Assembly: GCF_007097145.1 (NCBI RefSeq)
Contig: NZ_VJVZ01000003.1
Coordinates: 186,001-250,000 of the forward strand
Origin: Flavobacterium zepuense
GTDB lineage: Bacteria; Bacteroidota; Bacteroidia; Flavobacteriales; Flavobacteriaceae
Reading direction: 5' to 3'
Length of the DNA stretch: 64,000 nt
Under the pieces are notes generated by a model, which was not told the DNA's origin, made no database searches, and saw only the letters and a program-made list of their open reading frames with translations. The translations under genes were made by a program, and so were the position numbers. Of this stretch, positions 17,549-25,710 are shown one piece after another (the first letter of the stretch is position 1; every line of letters begins with the position of its first letter).

Positions 17549-17918
17549 CTTGCTTACATAGCACACACATAAGTTTAGCACCTGCAACAGGGTGCTAAGC
17601 GCGTTTACACCTGTTGCGATCTTTCTGTTTTTCATCCTCTTCCTACTTCTTTTTTATAAGTAATTATTTCTCTATAATTATCTATGACAAATTGTTTATT
17701 GCTTGTTGTCAACTGCTTATTCTCTTAAATAAATACCCTGTAAATTAACGTTTTAATCAAAAAAAGTTAAAACCCTCACAACGGTTTAAATTTTAAGACA
17801 TCGTTAATAGTTACCCTTATTAACAATGGCTAATTTAGTATGAGAATTAAAAACATATGTTTTATTCTTATATAATAAACTCTTTAATGAGCCGGTTATA
17901 AACCTAAAAACAATTATT
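17549..17918. other. Non-coding stretch with one hairpin
   Basis: AT-rich sequence of about 370 bp with no credible open frame on either strand. The only structure seen is a hairpin at 17575-17598 (TTAGCACC / GGTGCTAA) past the 46-aa gene, followed by a pyrimidine-rich tract. The end presumably contains the promoter for the gene at 17919, but no clear TAnnTTTG was found. Confidence 0.6.
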
Positions 17919-18143
17919 ATGAGAGAGTCTGATAACAAATTCGATCACACGTCTGAAGAGCATGGATCGAACGAGAAAAAAAGCCCTATACCTCAAGACC
18001 ATACCGGTATTAACTATAATGAAAAAGCTCACATGAGCGGCAACATTCAAAAAAATACCATTGCCCACGAAAGGTCTCAGCTTAATGCTAACCAGGAACA
18101 AAGGCCTGATAGCAGGAATCCTGAGAGGAACAGGGACAAATAA
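17919..18143 (+). CDS. Small hydrophilic protein, 74 aa
   Basis: Unrecognised. Highly polar, rich in Asn, Glu, Lys, Arg and His, with no hydrophobic core (for example DNKFDHTSEEHGSNEKKS and NQEQRPDSRNPERNRDK). It is probably intrinsically disordered, like hydrophilin or general-stress proteins. It lies 44 bp upstream of a YtxH-like gene on the same strand, suggesting a shared stress role. Confidence 0.65.
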   Translation: MRESDNKFDHTSEEHGSNEKKSPIPQDHTGINYNEKAHMSGNIQKNTIAHERSQLNANQEQRPDSRNPERNRDK

Positions 18144-18187
18144 GCTTTAATAAACTAAATTGATAAAATCCATTAAAATTAAACATT

Positions 18188-18463
18188 ATGAGTAACAAAA
18201 AGTTGATCTTAGGGATTGCAGCCGGAGTTGCAGCCCTTGCAGTTGTAGGAATTGTTCTTAAAAGAAAAGGTTACCTTGACGGAGTAATTGAAAAAGCTGA
18301 AGAGTTTGGTGGCGAAATTGCCGACAAATACAGCAACATTAAAGATAGCGCCCGCAAAAAATTTGACGAGGTAGTACAAAAAGGTAGTGAAATTGCCGAT
18401 AAATATAAAACTGAAGGCGCTACAGCGGCTAAAGATGCTGCTACAAGCACCCCTACAGTATAA
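18188..18463 (+). CDS. YtxH-like small membrane protein, 91 aa
   Basis: An N-terminal transmembrane segment (ILGIAAGVAALAVVGIVL, residues 7-24) with a basic KRKG stop is followed by an amphipathic helix with repeated units GGEIADKYSNIKDSARKK and GSEIADKYKTEG. This is the usual shape of YtxH/general-stress proteins in Bacteroidota and Firmicutes. Function is unknown; these are often induced by stress. A terminator follows. Confidence 0.75.
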   Translation: MSNKKLILGIAAGVAALAVVGIVLKRKGYLDGVIEKAEEFGGEIADKYSNIKDSARKKFDEVVQKGSEIADKYKTEGATAAKDAATSTPTV

Positions 18464-18502
18464 TAAAGACGTTTTCCCCAAAAACAAAAATGCAATTTTT
18501 TT

Positions 18503-18540
18503 AAAAGGTACCTGTTTAATTATAGGTGCCTTTTATTTTA
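18503..18540 (+). terminator. Terminator after the YtxH-like gene
   Basis: Stem AAAAGGTACC / GGTGCCTTTT with one non-Watson-Crick pair and a 12-base loop, then a T-rich tail. Confidence 0.7.
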
Positions 18541-18565
18541 TCTTTATAAACCAAACTTTACTATT

Positions 18566-19024
18566 ATGAAATCGTATATGCTAACCATTGCCGCAATAAT
18601 AGGGCTTGCAAGCGTTGTGGGCTGTAAAACCAATGAAAATGCCAATACTACTATTACCGCTATTCCGCAAAATGAAGTTACTACTGTGCCAACCGCCAGC
18701 GATACGGTGCGTATAGCCAACGACTCGTTAGAATATGAGGTTATTATAATAGATGGCGGATTTACATCATGGTTGGCATCGCGCGCCCAGGCAAGGGGGT
18801 ATTATGGTGAGCCTTACCTTCGTACAAAAAACACCATATGGACAACTGAATGGAATGCACGTGTACTTAATTCGCAACGCTATGGCGATCTTTACCAAAT
18901 GCGTATAGACTACGACCCAAAAATTGAATACGGGTATGAAGTAAACTACCTTATTTACAACTATCTTGTATATTTTCAGCAGACCAATAACCAAAGGCTG
19001 GGTGGTATTGTACCCCAAAATTAG
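18566..19024 (+). CDS. DUF6146-like lipoprotein
   Basis: 152-aa protein with a lipoprotein signal (Cys at VVGC, residue 20) and a Thr/Asn-rich linker. The globular part contains the aromatic motifs YEVIIIDGGFTSWLASRAQ and NTIWTTEWNARVLNS. It resembles a Flavobacteriaceae family I know as DUF6146, of unknown role. It is likely attached to the envelope. Confidence 0.75.
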   Translation: MKSYMLTIAAIIGLASVVGCKTNENANTTITAIPQNEVTTVPTASDTVRIANDSLEYEVIIIDGGFTSWLASRAQARGYYGEPYLRTKNTIWTTEWNARVLNSQRYGDLYQMRIDYDPKIEYGYEVNYLIYNYLVYFQQTNNQRLGGIVPQN

Positions 19025-19093
19025 CATTCGTTATTTTTTTATTTGAGCCAATCTTAAAGTAGCAAAAGTATTGTACCACAATACCAAAACAGC

Positions 19094-19101
19094 TATATTT
19101 G
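19094..19101 (+). promoter_or_regulatory. -7 promoter box of the gene at 19118
   Basis: TATATTTG, an exact TAnnTTTG match, 16 bp before the ATG; this implies a short leader. Confidence 0.65.
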
Positions 19102-19117
19102 TGGCTTTGGCTCGTAA

Positions 19118-19444
19118 ATGGAAAAATTAAAGCAACGCTGGGGAATAACACATAACTACCAACTGGTGGTTATCTTTATAGTTTTTGCCGTTACGGGGTC
19201 TACCTCTGCGTATATATCTAAACCAGTCTTAGCGTATATGGGCCTTAGCAAAAACGATATTTCGCTTTGGCTGTATTACCCTCTTTACATTATCCTTATT
19301 TTTCCTTTTTACCAAGTGCTGCTTGTATTTTTCGGGTTTATATCGGGTCAGTTTAAATTTTTCTGGGCTTTTGAAAAACGCATGCTCAGGACACTTGGGC
19401 TTGGTTTTTTATTAAGAGACGAACCTTCTCAGGGAGACAAATAA
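19118..19444 (+). CDS. Small polytopic membrane protein (DUF6787-like)
   Basis: 108-aa protein with two to three transmembrane helices (about residues 14-34 and 48-75) and a positively charged C-terminus. The motif FWAFEKRMLRTLGLG lies near the end. It looks like a Flavobacteriaceae family (DUF6787, from memory). Role unknown. Its promoter is the TATATTTG box at 19094. Confidence 0.72.
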   Translation: MEKLKQRWGITHNYQLVVIFIVFAVTGSTSAYISKPVLAYMGLSKNDISLWLYYPLYIILIFPFYQVLLVFFGFISGQFKFFWAFEKRMLRTLGLGFLLRDEPSQGDK

Positions 19445-19462
19445 CCATTACTTAAAAAAGAA

Positions 19463-19490
19463 AAGCCCCGCAAATGCGAGGCCTTACATC
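19463..19490 (-). terminator. msrA terminator
   Basis: On the minus strand GCCTCGC / GCGGGGC with an ATTT loop and one G-T pair, followed by TTTTCTTTTTT. Confidence 0.65.
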
Positions 19491-19505
19491 TTCAAAATTT
19501 TATAA

Positions 19506-20183
19506 TTATTCAGCTTTAAGCTTGTTCTTGTAATTCTTTTTAAGCTTATCCAGCTTAGGGGTAATTACCATCTGGCAATACGGTTGGCTGGAGTTTTGGG
19601 CATAATAATCCTGGTGGTAATCTTCGGCAGGATAAAATTTGCTGGCCGCAGATATTTTAGTCACCACTTTTTTGCCTTGGTAAATATTCTGGTCGGTAAG
19701 CAGTTTAATAAAATTCTCTGCCGATGCTTTTTGGGCCTCAGTAGTATAAAATATTTCGCTTCGGTATTGTGTGCCTACATCGGCGCCCTGCCTGTTTAGG
19801 GTTGTAGGGTCGTGTGTGGCAAAAAATATTTCAAGCAGGTCTTCATAAGCTATCTGCTCAGGATCATATGTAATTTGTATGGCCTCGGCATGGCCGGTAT
19901 AGCCGCTGCACACTTCTTTGTAAGTAGGGTTTTCGGTCTTACCGCCTATGTAACCCGATGTTACTTTTTCAACCCCTTTAAGATCGGTAAAAAAGGCTTC
20001 GGTACACCAAAAGCAGCCTCCTGCAAAAATGGCAGTTTCAGTCGCGTTGTTATCCATTTGTTGTTTATTATCTGTTAATTGAACATTGGTATTTGTATCG
20101 CCATCTGCCGTAGCAGATGGTTTATCTTTAGACTGGCATGACACTGATGCCAGCGCCAGTACTATTGCTGCAATTTTTTTCAT
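19506..20183 (-). CDS. msrA: Peptide-methionine (S)-S-oxide reductase, lipoprotein form
   Basis: Reduces methionine-S-sulfoxide in oxidised proteins. The catalytic motif GGCFWCTEAFF is intact, followed by SGYIGGKTENPTYKEVCSGYTGHAEA and DPTTLNRQGADVGTQYRS. A lipoprotein signal (MKKIAAIVLALASVSCQ) precedes a short disordered linker, so the enzyme is predicted to be membrane-anchored outside the cytoplasm, where it would repair envelope proteins. The ATG at 20183 is chosen because it opens the signal peptide. It is monocistronic. Confidence 0.94.
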   Translation of the reverse strand: MKKIAAIVLALASVSCQSKDKPSATADGDTNTNVQLTDNKQQMDNNATETAIFAGGCFWCTEAFFTDLKGVEKVTSGYIGGKTENPTYKEVCSGYTGHAEAIQITYDPEQIAYEDLLEIFFATHDPTTLNRQGADVGTQYRSEIFYTTEAQKASAENFIKLLTDQNIYQGKKVVTKISAASKFYPAEDYHQDYYAQNSSQPYCQMVITPKLDKLKKNYKNKLKAE

Positions 20184-20326
20184 AAATATATACCCTAATT
20201 TAATTGATAGTTTTGCCACCTCCCCGGGCCGTTAACTAAACTTTACAATTCTATATACGAAATATTGTGCCAAAAAAGATTTATTATGTTTTAAAATGTT
20301 TGTTTCTTTGTCTTAAAACCTAATTA

Positions 20327-20992
20327 ATGATACAGGCCGCAAACATTCATAAATATTACGACGATTTACATGTACTTAAAGGCGTAGACCTGCATATAAA
20401 AAAGGGAGAAATTGTATCTATAGTAGGCGCTTCAGGCGCCGGTAAAACTACTATGCTGCAAATATTGGGCACGCTGGATAATCCGGCCAAACAAGTTGGT
20501 ACATCGCTTACCATAAATGGCGAGAACGTACTTGCAATGAATGATAAGGCGCTTTCTAAATTCAGGAACCTAACCCTGGGTTTTATTTTCCAGTTTCACC
20601 AGTTATTGCCCGAATTTACAGCATTAGAAAATGTTTGCATACCTGCCTATATTGCTAATAAACCAAAAGCAGAAACCGAAAAAGAAGCCAAAAGACTGTT
20701 AGAATACCTTGGCCTTTCGCACAGGATAAACCACAAGCCGGGAGAGCTTTCCGGCGGTGAGCAACAACGTGTGGCCGTGGCAAGGTCGCTTATTAATAAC
20801 CCCGCCGTTATTTTTGCCGATGAGCCATCAGGTAACCTGGATACTAATTCGGCTGAGAACCTGCATAAATTGTTCTTTAAGCTGCGTGACGAACTGGGCC
20901 AAACCTTTGTTATTGTTACCCATAACGAAGAGCTTGCTAACATGGCCGACCGTAAGCTTGTTATGAGCGACGGCCAAATTGTACAGCAATGA
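20327..20992 (+). CDS. lolD: Lipoprotein-release ABC ATPase, LolD-like
   Basis: 221-aa ATPase of the MacB/LolD group that drives extraction of lipoproteins from the inner membrane or a related mechanotransmission job. Walker A is GASGAGKTT (about residues 36-44), the Q-loop follows [17 protein letters not shown], the signature is [15 protein letters not shown], Walker [13 protein letters not shown]. No LolC/E permease is adjacent. Its stop codon overlaps the start of the next gene (ATGA), coupling it to an unrelated-looking membrane protein. Confidence 0.9.
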   Translation: MIQAANIHKYYDDLHVLKGVDLHIKKGEIVSIVGASGAGKTTMLQILGTLDNPAKQVGTSLTINGENVLAMNDKALSKFRNLTLGFIFQFHQLLPEFTALENVCIPAYIANKPKAETEKEAKRLLEYLGLSHRINHKPGELSGGEQQRVAVARSLINNPAVIFADEPSGNLDTNSAENLHKLFFKLRDELGQTFVIVTHNEELANMADRKLVMSDGQIVQQ

Positions 20993-22659
20993 TAGTTATA
21001 GCAGTATACTGGCTGTTTTTGTTTATACTGCTGCTGCCTCTTGGCGTTTTAACCCAACATGCCTTAAAACTTAAAACCAACAGCCCAATACTAACCCTGC
21101 TTTCGGGAATTGTATTGCTTACCTGTGGTTTTACCTTTACGGCTTTTTTTATGCCTTTAGGGGCTTTCAGCCTCGCTATATGGTGTATCATTAGCCTTGC
21201 ATCGGGAATTTACTTTAAAAGTGAGGTATTTAGGCTCATCAAAAGTTTCGGTGAAAGCCTAAAACAGCTACCCTCCTACCTTAAAATAGTTATTGGAATA
21301 TTAACCTTTGCCGCACTGCTAAAAAGCGCTCAATACCCCTTTATAATTGATAATGAGAGTTATTATGTGCAAACCATAAAATGGTTAAATGAATTTGGCT
21401 TTGTAAAAGGGCTGGGTAACCTGCATATGTTTTTTGCCCAGAACTCAGGGTGGCACGTGTTGCAGGCAGGGCTTAATTTTAGTTTTGTATCTTATATTAT
21501 TAATGACATTAATGGCTTTGTATTTTTAATATGCACCTTTTACTGCATTATTGAAGGCCAAAGGCTTAGCACCGACCGACGGTTACATTGGCTCATGTTC
21601 ATGCCGTTGCCTGCAATACTCTTTTTTCAGTTTCTTGATGTACCCTCACCCGATTTGCCACTGCTTATAATCACGTCAATAATACTGCACCTGTATGCAC
21701 AACATTCTGAAAATGAAGACAATTACAAAATAGCGCTGCTATTTTTTATATTGCTCGTGTTTATAAAGCTGACTGTACTACCTCTTGGCATTTTATTTTT
21801 GCCCGGCTTACTTAAAAGGCAAAACCTTGTTTTTATAACGGTTACAGCAATACCTATCGCTATTCTATGGATATCTAAAAATATCATCGTAAATGGTTAC
21901 CCTTTATATCCAATTGCTTATTTTAAAACAGGTTACGATTGGGCAATGCCTGATAATTTATTCCATTTTATTATTGATAATACGGCGGATTACGGCTACA
22001 ACCGAACTACTGGTAATGCATTGCTACCACCAGACACATCAATGACCGACAAATTGCTTATGTGGCTGCAACAAAATGGTTTAGCACGCATTGTAAACCG
22101 GTTGACAATAGCGGTTTTAGCCTTAATGCCGGTTGCTATTGCAAAAAATAAAAAGTATATGCTCATTTATATAGCACTATTAATCAACTTTTTAGTAGTG
22201 TTGTTTACCTCACCACAGTTCAGGTATTTTTTATACATAACTATATGCGCCGGACTTTTTGTAGTGGCATGGCTATTTAACATACTAAAGACAAATGCAT
22301 TAGTATACAAAGGTTTGTTAGCATTATCAATACTGCTTATTAGCATTACATTCTTCAATCTCAAATTTTCAGGCCTAACCGCCAACAAACATCACCAATC
22401 TAATAGTGTGGTGCGGTGGCAGCAACTTTATAAGCCGGAAGGCGTTACAAAATTACCGAAACTGGAATTCATTCAAATAAAAATGGATAATTTAGAGTAC
22501 TATTCGCCTAAGTACAATTTCTTTAGGTATGGAACAGCAAATGGGCCACTTCCCTGCGTAAATTCAGAGCAAATAGAGTATTTGTACAGGGAGTTAGGCA
22601 TTATACCACAATTGCGCTCAACAGAGCTTAAGGACGGATTTAAATCAGTTAAAAAGTAA
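20989..22659 (+). CDS. Polytopic membrane protein, LIC_10190-like (copy 1)
   Basis: 556 aa with about 11-12 hydrophobic segments. Its layout recalls GT-C-fold glycosyltransferases: a conserved acidic loop after the second helix region ([18 protein letters not shown]), then [18 protein letters not shown], and a later [13 protein letters not shown] associate this family with NCBI's LIC_10190 family membrane protein. It is a paralog of the next gene, 4 bp downstream. The conserved DNE-YY motif suggests an enzymatic site facing the periplasm. Substrate unknown. Confidence 0.75.
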   Translation: MIVIAVYWLFLFILLLPLGVLTQHALKLKTNSPILTLLSGIVLLTCGFTFTAFFMPLGAFSLAIWCIISLASGIYFKSEVFRLIKSFGESLKQLPSYLKIVIGILTFAALLKSAQYPFIIDNESYYVQTIKWLNEFGFVKGLGNLHMFFAQNSGWHVLQAGLNFSFVSYIINDINGFVFLICTFYCIIEGQRLSTDRRLHWLMFMPLPAILFFQFLDVPSPDLPLLIITSIILHLYAQHSENEDNYKIALLFFILLVFIKLTVLPLGILFLPGLLKRQNLVFITVTAIPIAILWISKNIIVNGYPLYPIAYFKTGYDWAMPDNLFHFIIDNTADYGYNRTTGNALLPPDTSMTDKLLMWLQQNGLARIVNRLTIAVLALMPVAIAKNKKYMLIYIALLINFLVVLFTSPQFRYFLYITICAGLFVVAWLFNILKTNALVYKGLLALSILLISITFFNLKFSGLTANKHHQSNSVVRWQQLYKPEGVTKLPKLEFIQIKMDNLEYYSPKYNFFRYGTANGPLPCVNSEQIEYLYRELGIIPQLRSTELKDGFKSVKK

Positions 22660-22663
22660 ACCT

Positions 22664-24364
22664 ATGATACTGATACTCTTAAGCTGGATCTACATTGTGT
22701 TTACAACCACCAACCTTGGCTTTATCCTTAACAAGGCATTAAAAACCAAGGTAAATGATTTTGCCGTACTATCAATATTAGGTTTATTTCTCGTAACAAT
22801 TACTGCAAGCACCTGGGCAATTTTCGGCAGGATAAACTGGGAATTCCACACTACACTTTTACTTCTTAATTTACTGATAATCATCAAGTTTAAAAGTGAA
22901 GTCTCAGAAGTTTATAACAACTTCTTTAATGATATCAAACAACTTAGCGCCAACCTTAAAATAATATTAGCCGCTATAGCCGTTTTGATTATAGCTCAGT
23001 GTTCGGCCATTCCATACGGCATTGATAATGAGACGTATTACATACAAACCATAAAATGGCTTAACGAATATGGTTTGGTAAAGGGACTGGGCAACCTGCA
23101 CCCATACTTCTCACAAACAAGCGGTTGGCATATTGCTCAAAGCGCGTTTAGCTTTTCATTTTTATATCCTAATTTTAATGACCTGAGTGGTTTTTGCCTA
23201 TTGCTTGGCAACCTGTTCGCCATACTAAAAGTGAACGAATATTTCAAAAACGACAATCAAAACTACCTGATAATCGGTCTGTTATCATTAGCGAACGTGT
23301 TTTTATTCCAGTTTATCAGTGCACCATCATCGGATATCCCGGTTTATGTAATCTCTTTTATCATCTTTTTTTATTTTTTAGATCGTTACAAAACAATTGA
23401 CAATGAGACATTTAAACTGCTAACCCTACTTGTTATCTTTTGCCTTTACATAAAGCTGACATCCATAGTGCTTTTAGCAATTCCGTTACTACTATTACTA
23501 AAAAACCACAGGCTTTTATTCACTGGTTTACTGCGACTTACAGCCATAAGTATTATTGTATTAGTGCTGTTCTTAGTTAAAAATTTTATTATAAGTGGGC
23601 ACCCGCTGTTCCCTGTCATTTCTAATAGTATTTACCACGCCGACTACAGCATCCCAATACAACTTTCGCAGGTATATTACGAGCAAACCAAGACCTATAG
23701 TTTCTTTGTAACACCTCTGGAATACGGCAATATGCCAATATACAAACTATTTTTAAGGTGGCTCATGCTACCTAAGATAGATGGCCTCTTTAACAAGCTC
23801 GCTGTTCTGTTAATCGTTGTCTCTCCGATAGTTATACGCAAATTCTACAACAAAAAAGCCCTGTGGGTGCTGTACTTTGTAATGTGCCTTCAACTGGTGG
23901 TGCTATTCTTTACTTCACCACAGTACCGGTTTTTCGTCAATTTTATTCTGTTATTCAGTATTTTACCCTTGGCAATTCTCATCAAAAACAACAAGAACGT
24001 AATTATTACCATCTTGTACTTTTCAATATTCATTACAGCTTTTGCAGTGTTGGTACCAATAGACCTTAACCAATTTTCGGGTAAAAAATTTACGCTGGCA
24101 AGGAGCAATTTTAAGTTAGAAAACATCGTTTTTCCGCATGATATTTCACAATTCGACTTCGAGTTTGAACAAATTCGCGAAGGAAACCTGCTTTATTATT
24201 CTCCTATAGGAAATAAGTATTTTTACGTTACCGGAAATGGCCCCTTGCCCTGCATAAACCAAAAACTGATCGAAACCGGAAAAAAGAAGTACGGCATCGT
24301 TCCGCAACTACGAGGTAATAACCCGGGTGACGGTTTTTACCCTGCCCCCGTTGCACGCGATTAA
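22664..24364 (+). CDS. Polytopic membrane protein, LIC_10190-like (copy 2)
   Basis: 566-aa tandem paralog of the preceding gene. The same landmarks recur: [49 protein letters not shown], the ending FYVTGNGPLPCINQK and a C-terminal YGIVPQLRG. About a dozen membrane helices. The two copies have diverged widely outside the motifs, so duplication is old. GT-C-like glycosyltransferase activity is an inference from topology and the acidic loop only. Confidence 0.75.
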   Translation: MILILLSWIYIVFTTTNLGFILNKALKTKVNDFAVLSILGLFLVTITASTWAIFGRINWEFHTTLLLLNLLIIIKFKSEVSEVYNNFFNDIKQLSANLKIILAAIAVLIIAQCSAIPYGIDNETYYIQTIKWLNEYGLVKGLGNLHPYFSQTSGWHIAQSAFSFSFLYPNFNDLSGFCLLLGNLFAILKVNEYFKNDNQNYLIIGLLSLANVFLFQFISAPSSDIPVYVISFIIFFYFLDRYKTIDNETFKLLTLLVIFCLYIKLTSIVLLAIPLLLLLKNHRLLFTGLLRLTAISIIVLVLFLVKNFIISGHPLFPVISNSIYHADYSIPIQLSQVYYEQTKTYSFFVTPLEYGNMPIYKLFLRWLMLPKIDGLFNKLAVLLIVVSPIVIRKFYNKKALWVLYFVMCLQLVVLFFTSPQYRFFVNFILLFSILPLAILIKNNKNVIITILYFSIFITAFAVLVPIDLNQFSGKKFTLARSNFKLENIVFPHDISQFDFEFEQIREGNLLYYSPIGNKYFYVTGNGPLPCINQKLIETGKKKYGIVPQLRGNNPGDGFYPAPVARD

Positions 24365-24382
24365 TTTAACAACTCGTTTTTG

Positions 24383-24390
24383 TACCTTTG
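24383..24390 (+). promoter_or_regulatory. -7 promoter box of the TIGR02757 gene
   Basis: TACCTTTG, a TAnnTTTG match, 17 bp before the ATG at 24407. It makes the upstream ATG at 24395 less likely as the start. Confidence 0.6.
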
Positions 24391-24406
24391 CAACATGCAG
24401 GCTACA

Positions 24407-25171
24407 ATGGATATTTTAGAGTTAAAATCGTTTTTAGACGAGAAGGTTATACAATACAACAACCCCAATTTTATAGAAAGTGATCCGGTACAGATTCCGC
24501 ATCTGTTCACTTTGAAAGAAGATGCCGAAATTGCCGGTTTCCTTGCCGCTACTATTGCGTGGGGTAACCGTAAGATGATCATTAACAACGCTAAAAAAAT
24601 GGTTACCCTTATGGGCAGCAGTCCATATGATTTTGTAATGAACCATAGGGAGCACCATTTAGAAACGCTTGAAACTTTTGTGCACCGCACGTTTAACGGT
24701 GGCGATTTTGCCACTTTTATTAAAGCCCTAAAGCACATTTACCTCAATCACGGCGGCCTGGAAGGTGTATTTGCAACCCATAAGCAAAATGACAGCCTTC
24801 AGCCGGCCATTAACCAGTTTAAGAAAGTATTTTTTGAGATTGAGCACCAAGACCGTACGCAAAAACATGTAAGTGACCCACTGGCAGGATCGGCGGCGAA
24901 GCGTATCAACATGTACCTGCGCTGGATGGTTCGTAACGACAATGCGGGTGTTGACCTTGGCCTGTGGAAGACCATCTCTCCGGCGGCATTGTCCTGCCCA
25001 CTTGATGTACACAGCGGTAATGTAGCCCGAAAGCTCGGCATACTTACCCGCAAGCAAAACGATGCAAAAGCCCTTGCCGAACTTGATGCCCAACTGCGCC
25101 TTATGGATGCAACCGACCCTGTTAAGTATGATTTCGCCCTGTTTGGATTAGGAGTTTTTGAAGGGTTTTAA
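24407..25171 (+). CDS. TIGR02757 family protein
   Basis: 254-aa conserved Bacteroidota/Spirochaete protein of unknown function. Recognisable stretches: TLKEDAEIAGFLAATIAWGNRKMI, HRTFNGGDFATF, GSAAKRINMYLRWMVRNDN-AGVDLG, and PLDVHSGNVARKLGILTRKQND. The KRINMYLRWMVR and DVHSG-type motifs recall helix-hairpin-helix DNA-glycosylase-like folds, but no activity is known to me. The start is chosen from the -7 box at 24383. Confidence 0.88.
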   Translation: MDILELKSFLDEKVIQYNNPNFIESDPVQIPHLFTLKEDAEIAGFLAATIAWGNRKMIINNAKKMVTLMGSSPYDFVMNHREHHLETLETFVHRTFNGGDFATFIKALKHIYLNHGGLEGVFATHKQNDSLQPAINQFKKVFFEIEHQDRTQKHVSDPLAGSAAKRINMYLRWMVRNDNAGVDLGLWKTISPAALSCPLDVHSGNVARKLGILTRKQNDAKALAELDAQLRLMDATDPVKYDFALFGLGVFEGF

Positions 25172-25191
25172 CCGCACTAACATTTTTTTAC

Positions 25192-25199
25192 TATTTTTG
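25192..25199 (+). promoter_or_regulatory. -7 promoter box of the HMA protein
   Basis: TATTTTTG, exact TAnnTTTG match, 20 bp before the ATG at 25220. Confidence 0.65.
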
Positions 25200-25219
25200 G
25201 ATTTCCAAACCTAAATCTT

Positions 25220-25579
25220 ATGAAAGCCTTAAAACTTATCCTTGCCGTTTTTGCAACGTTTTTATTCAGCACCACTGTTAGCGCTCAAGAGCAAAAAACC
25301 GTGCAGACCGCTACCATAAAAACAGCTATTTATTGCGACCACTGCAAGCATTGCGAAACCTGTGGCGATAAATTTAACCAGACATTAATTAAGGAAAAGG
25401 GTGTACAAATGGTGGTGCTTGATGAAAAAGCCATGACCATTAAGGTTACCTATAATACTAAGAAAACCGATCTTGCAAAGATAAAAACAGCCATTAGCAA
25501 ACTGGGCTATGATGCCGATGATGTTAAGGCCGAACCTCTTGCTTATGAAGGTTTAGACGACTGCTGCAAAAAGAGCTAA
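25220..25579 (+). CDS. Secreted heavy-metal-associated (HMA) domain protein
   Basis: 119-aa exported protein with a signal peptide ending VSAQ (residue 23). The metal-binding loop is unusual: YCDHCKHCETCG has four Cys at every third residue (39, 42, 45, 48) instead of the plain CxxC. A beta-alpha-beta HMA fold follows (MTIKVTYNTKKTDLAKIKTAISKLGYDADD) and the protein ends with a further CC pair. It probably binds copper or a similar soft metal in the periplasm. Confidence 0.87.
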   Translation: MKALKLILAVFATFLFSTTVSAQEQKTVQTATIKTAIYCDHCKHCETCGDKFNQTLIKEKGVQMVVLDEKAMTIKVTYNTKKTDLAKIKTAISKLGYDADDVKAEPLAYEGLDDCCKKS

Positions 25580-25592
25580 TTAAAAAATTCAC

Positions 25593-25600
25593 TATTTTTG
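25593..25600 (+). promoter_or_regulatory. -7 promoter box before the ClC gene
   Basis: TATTTTTG, exact TAnnTTTG match, immediately before the ATG of a 35-codon frame and 107 bp before the ClC ATG. Confidence 0.6.
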
Positions 25601-25602
25601 TG

Positions 25603-25710
25603 ATGCATAATGGCAATGATGTCTGCCCTGAACCGCTGCCCGCGCAGCTGATGGCGTCTGGTTTAATGGCTTATGCCAAAAATCATGTATACAATCAGGG
25701 CAAATTATGA
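25603..25710 (+). CDS. Possible 35-aa leader peptide upstream of ClC
   Basis: A short open frame starting 2 bp after a -7 box and ending in ATGA, its stop overlapping the ClC start. Predicted product begins MHNGNDVCPEPLPAQLMASG and ends AKNHVYNQGKL; neither hydrophobic nor strongly charged. The ATG so close to the promoter would give an almost leaderless transcript. It may be a coupling or attenuator-type peptide, or simply the remnant of a longer gene. No homolog recalled. Confidence 0.4.
   Translation: MHNGNDVCPEPLPAQLMASGLMAYAKNHVYNQGKL

Noticed and set aside
25603-25710. Treating the 35-codon frame as a definite gene
   Set aside because: Only context (promoter box, ATGA overlap) supports it. 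The peptide has no recognisable features, so it is kept at low confidence.
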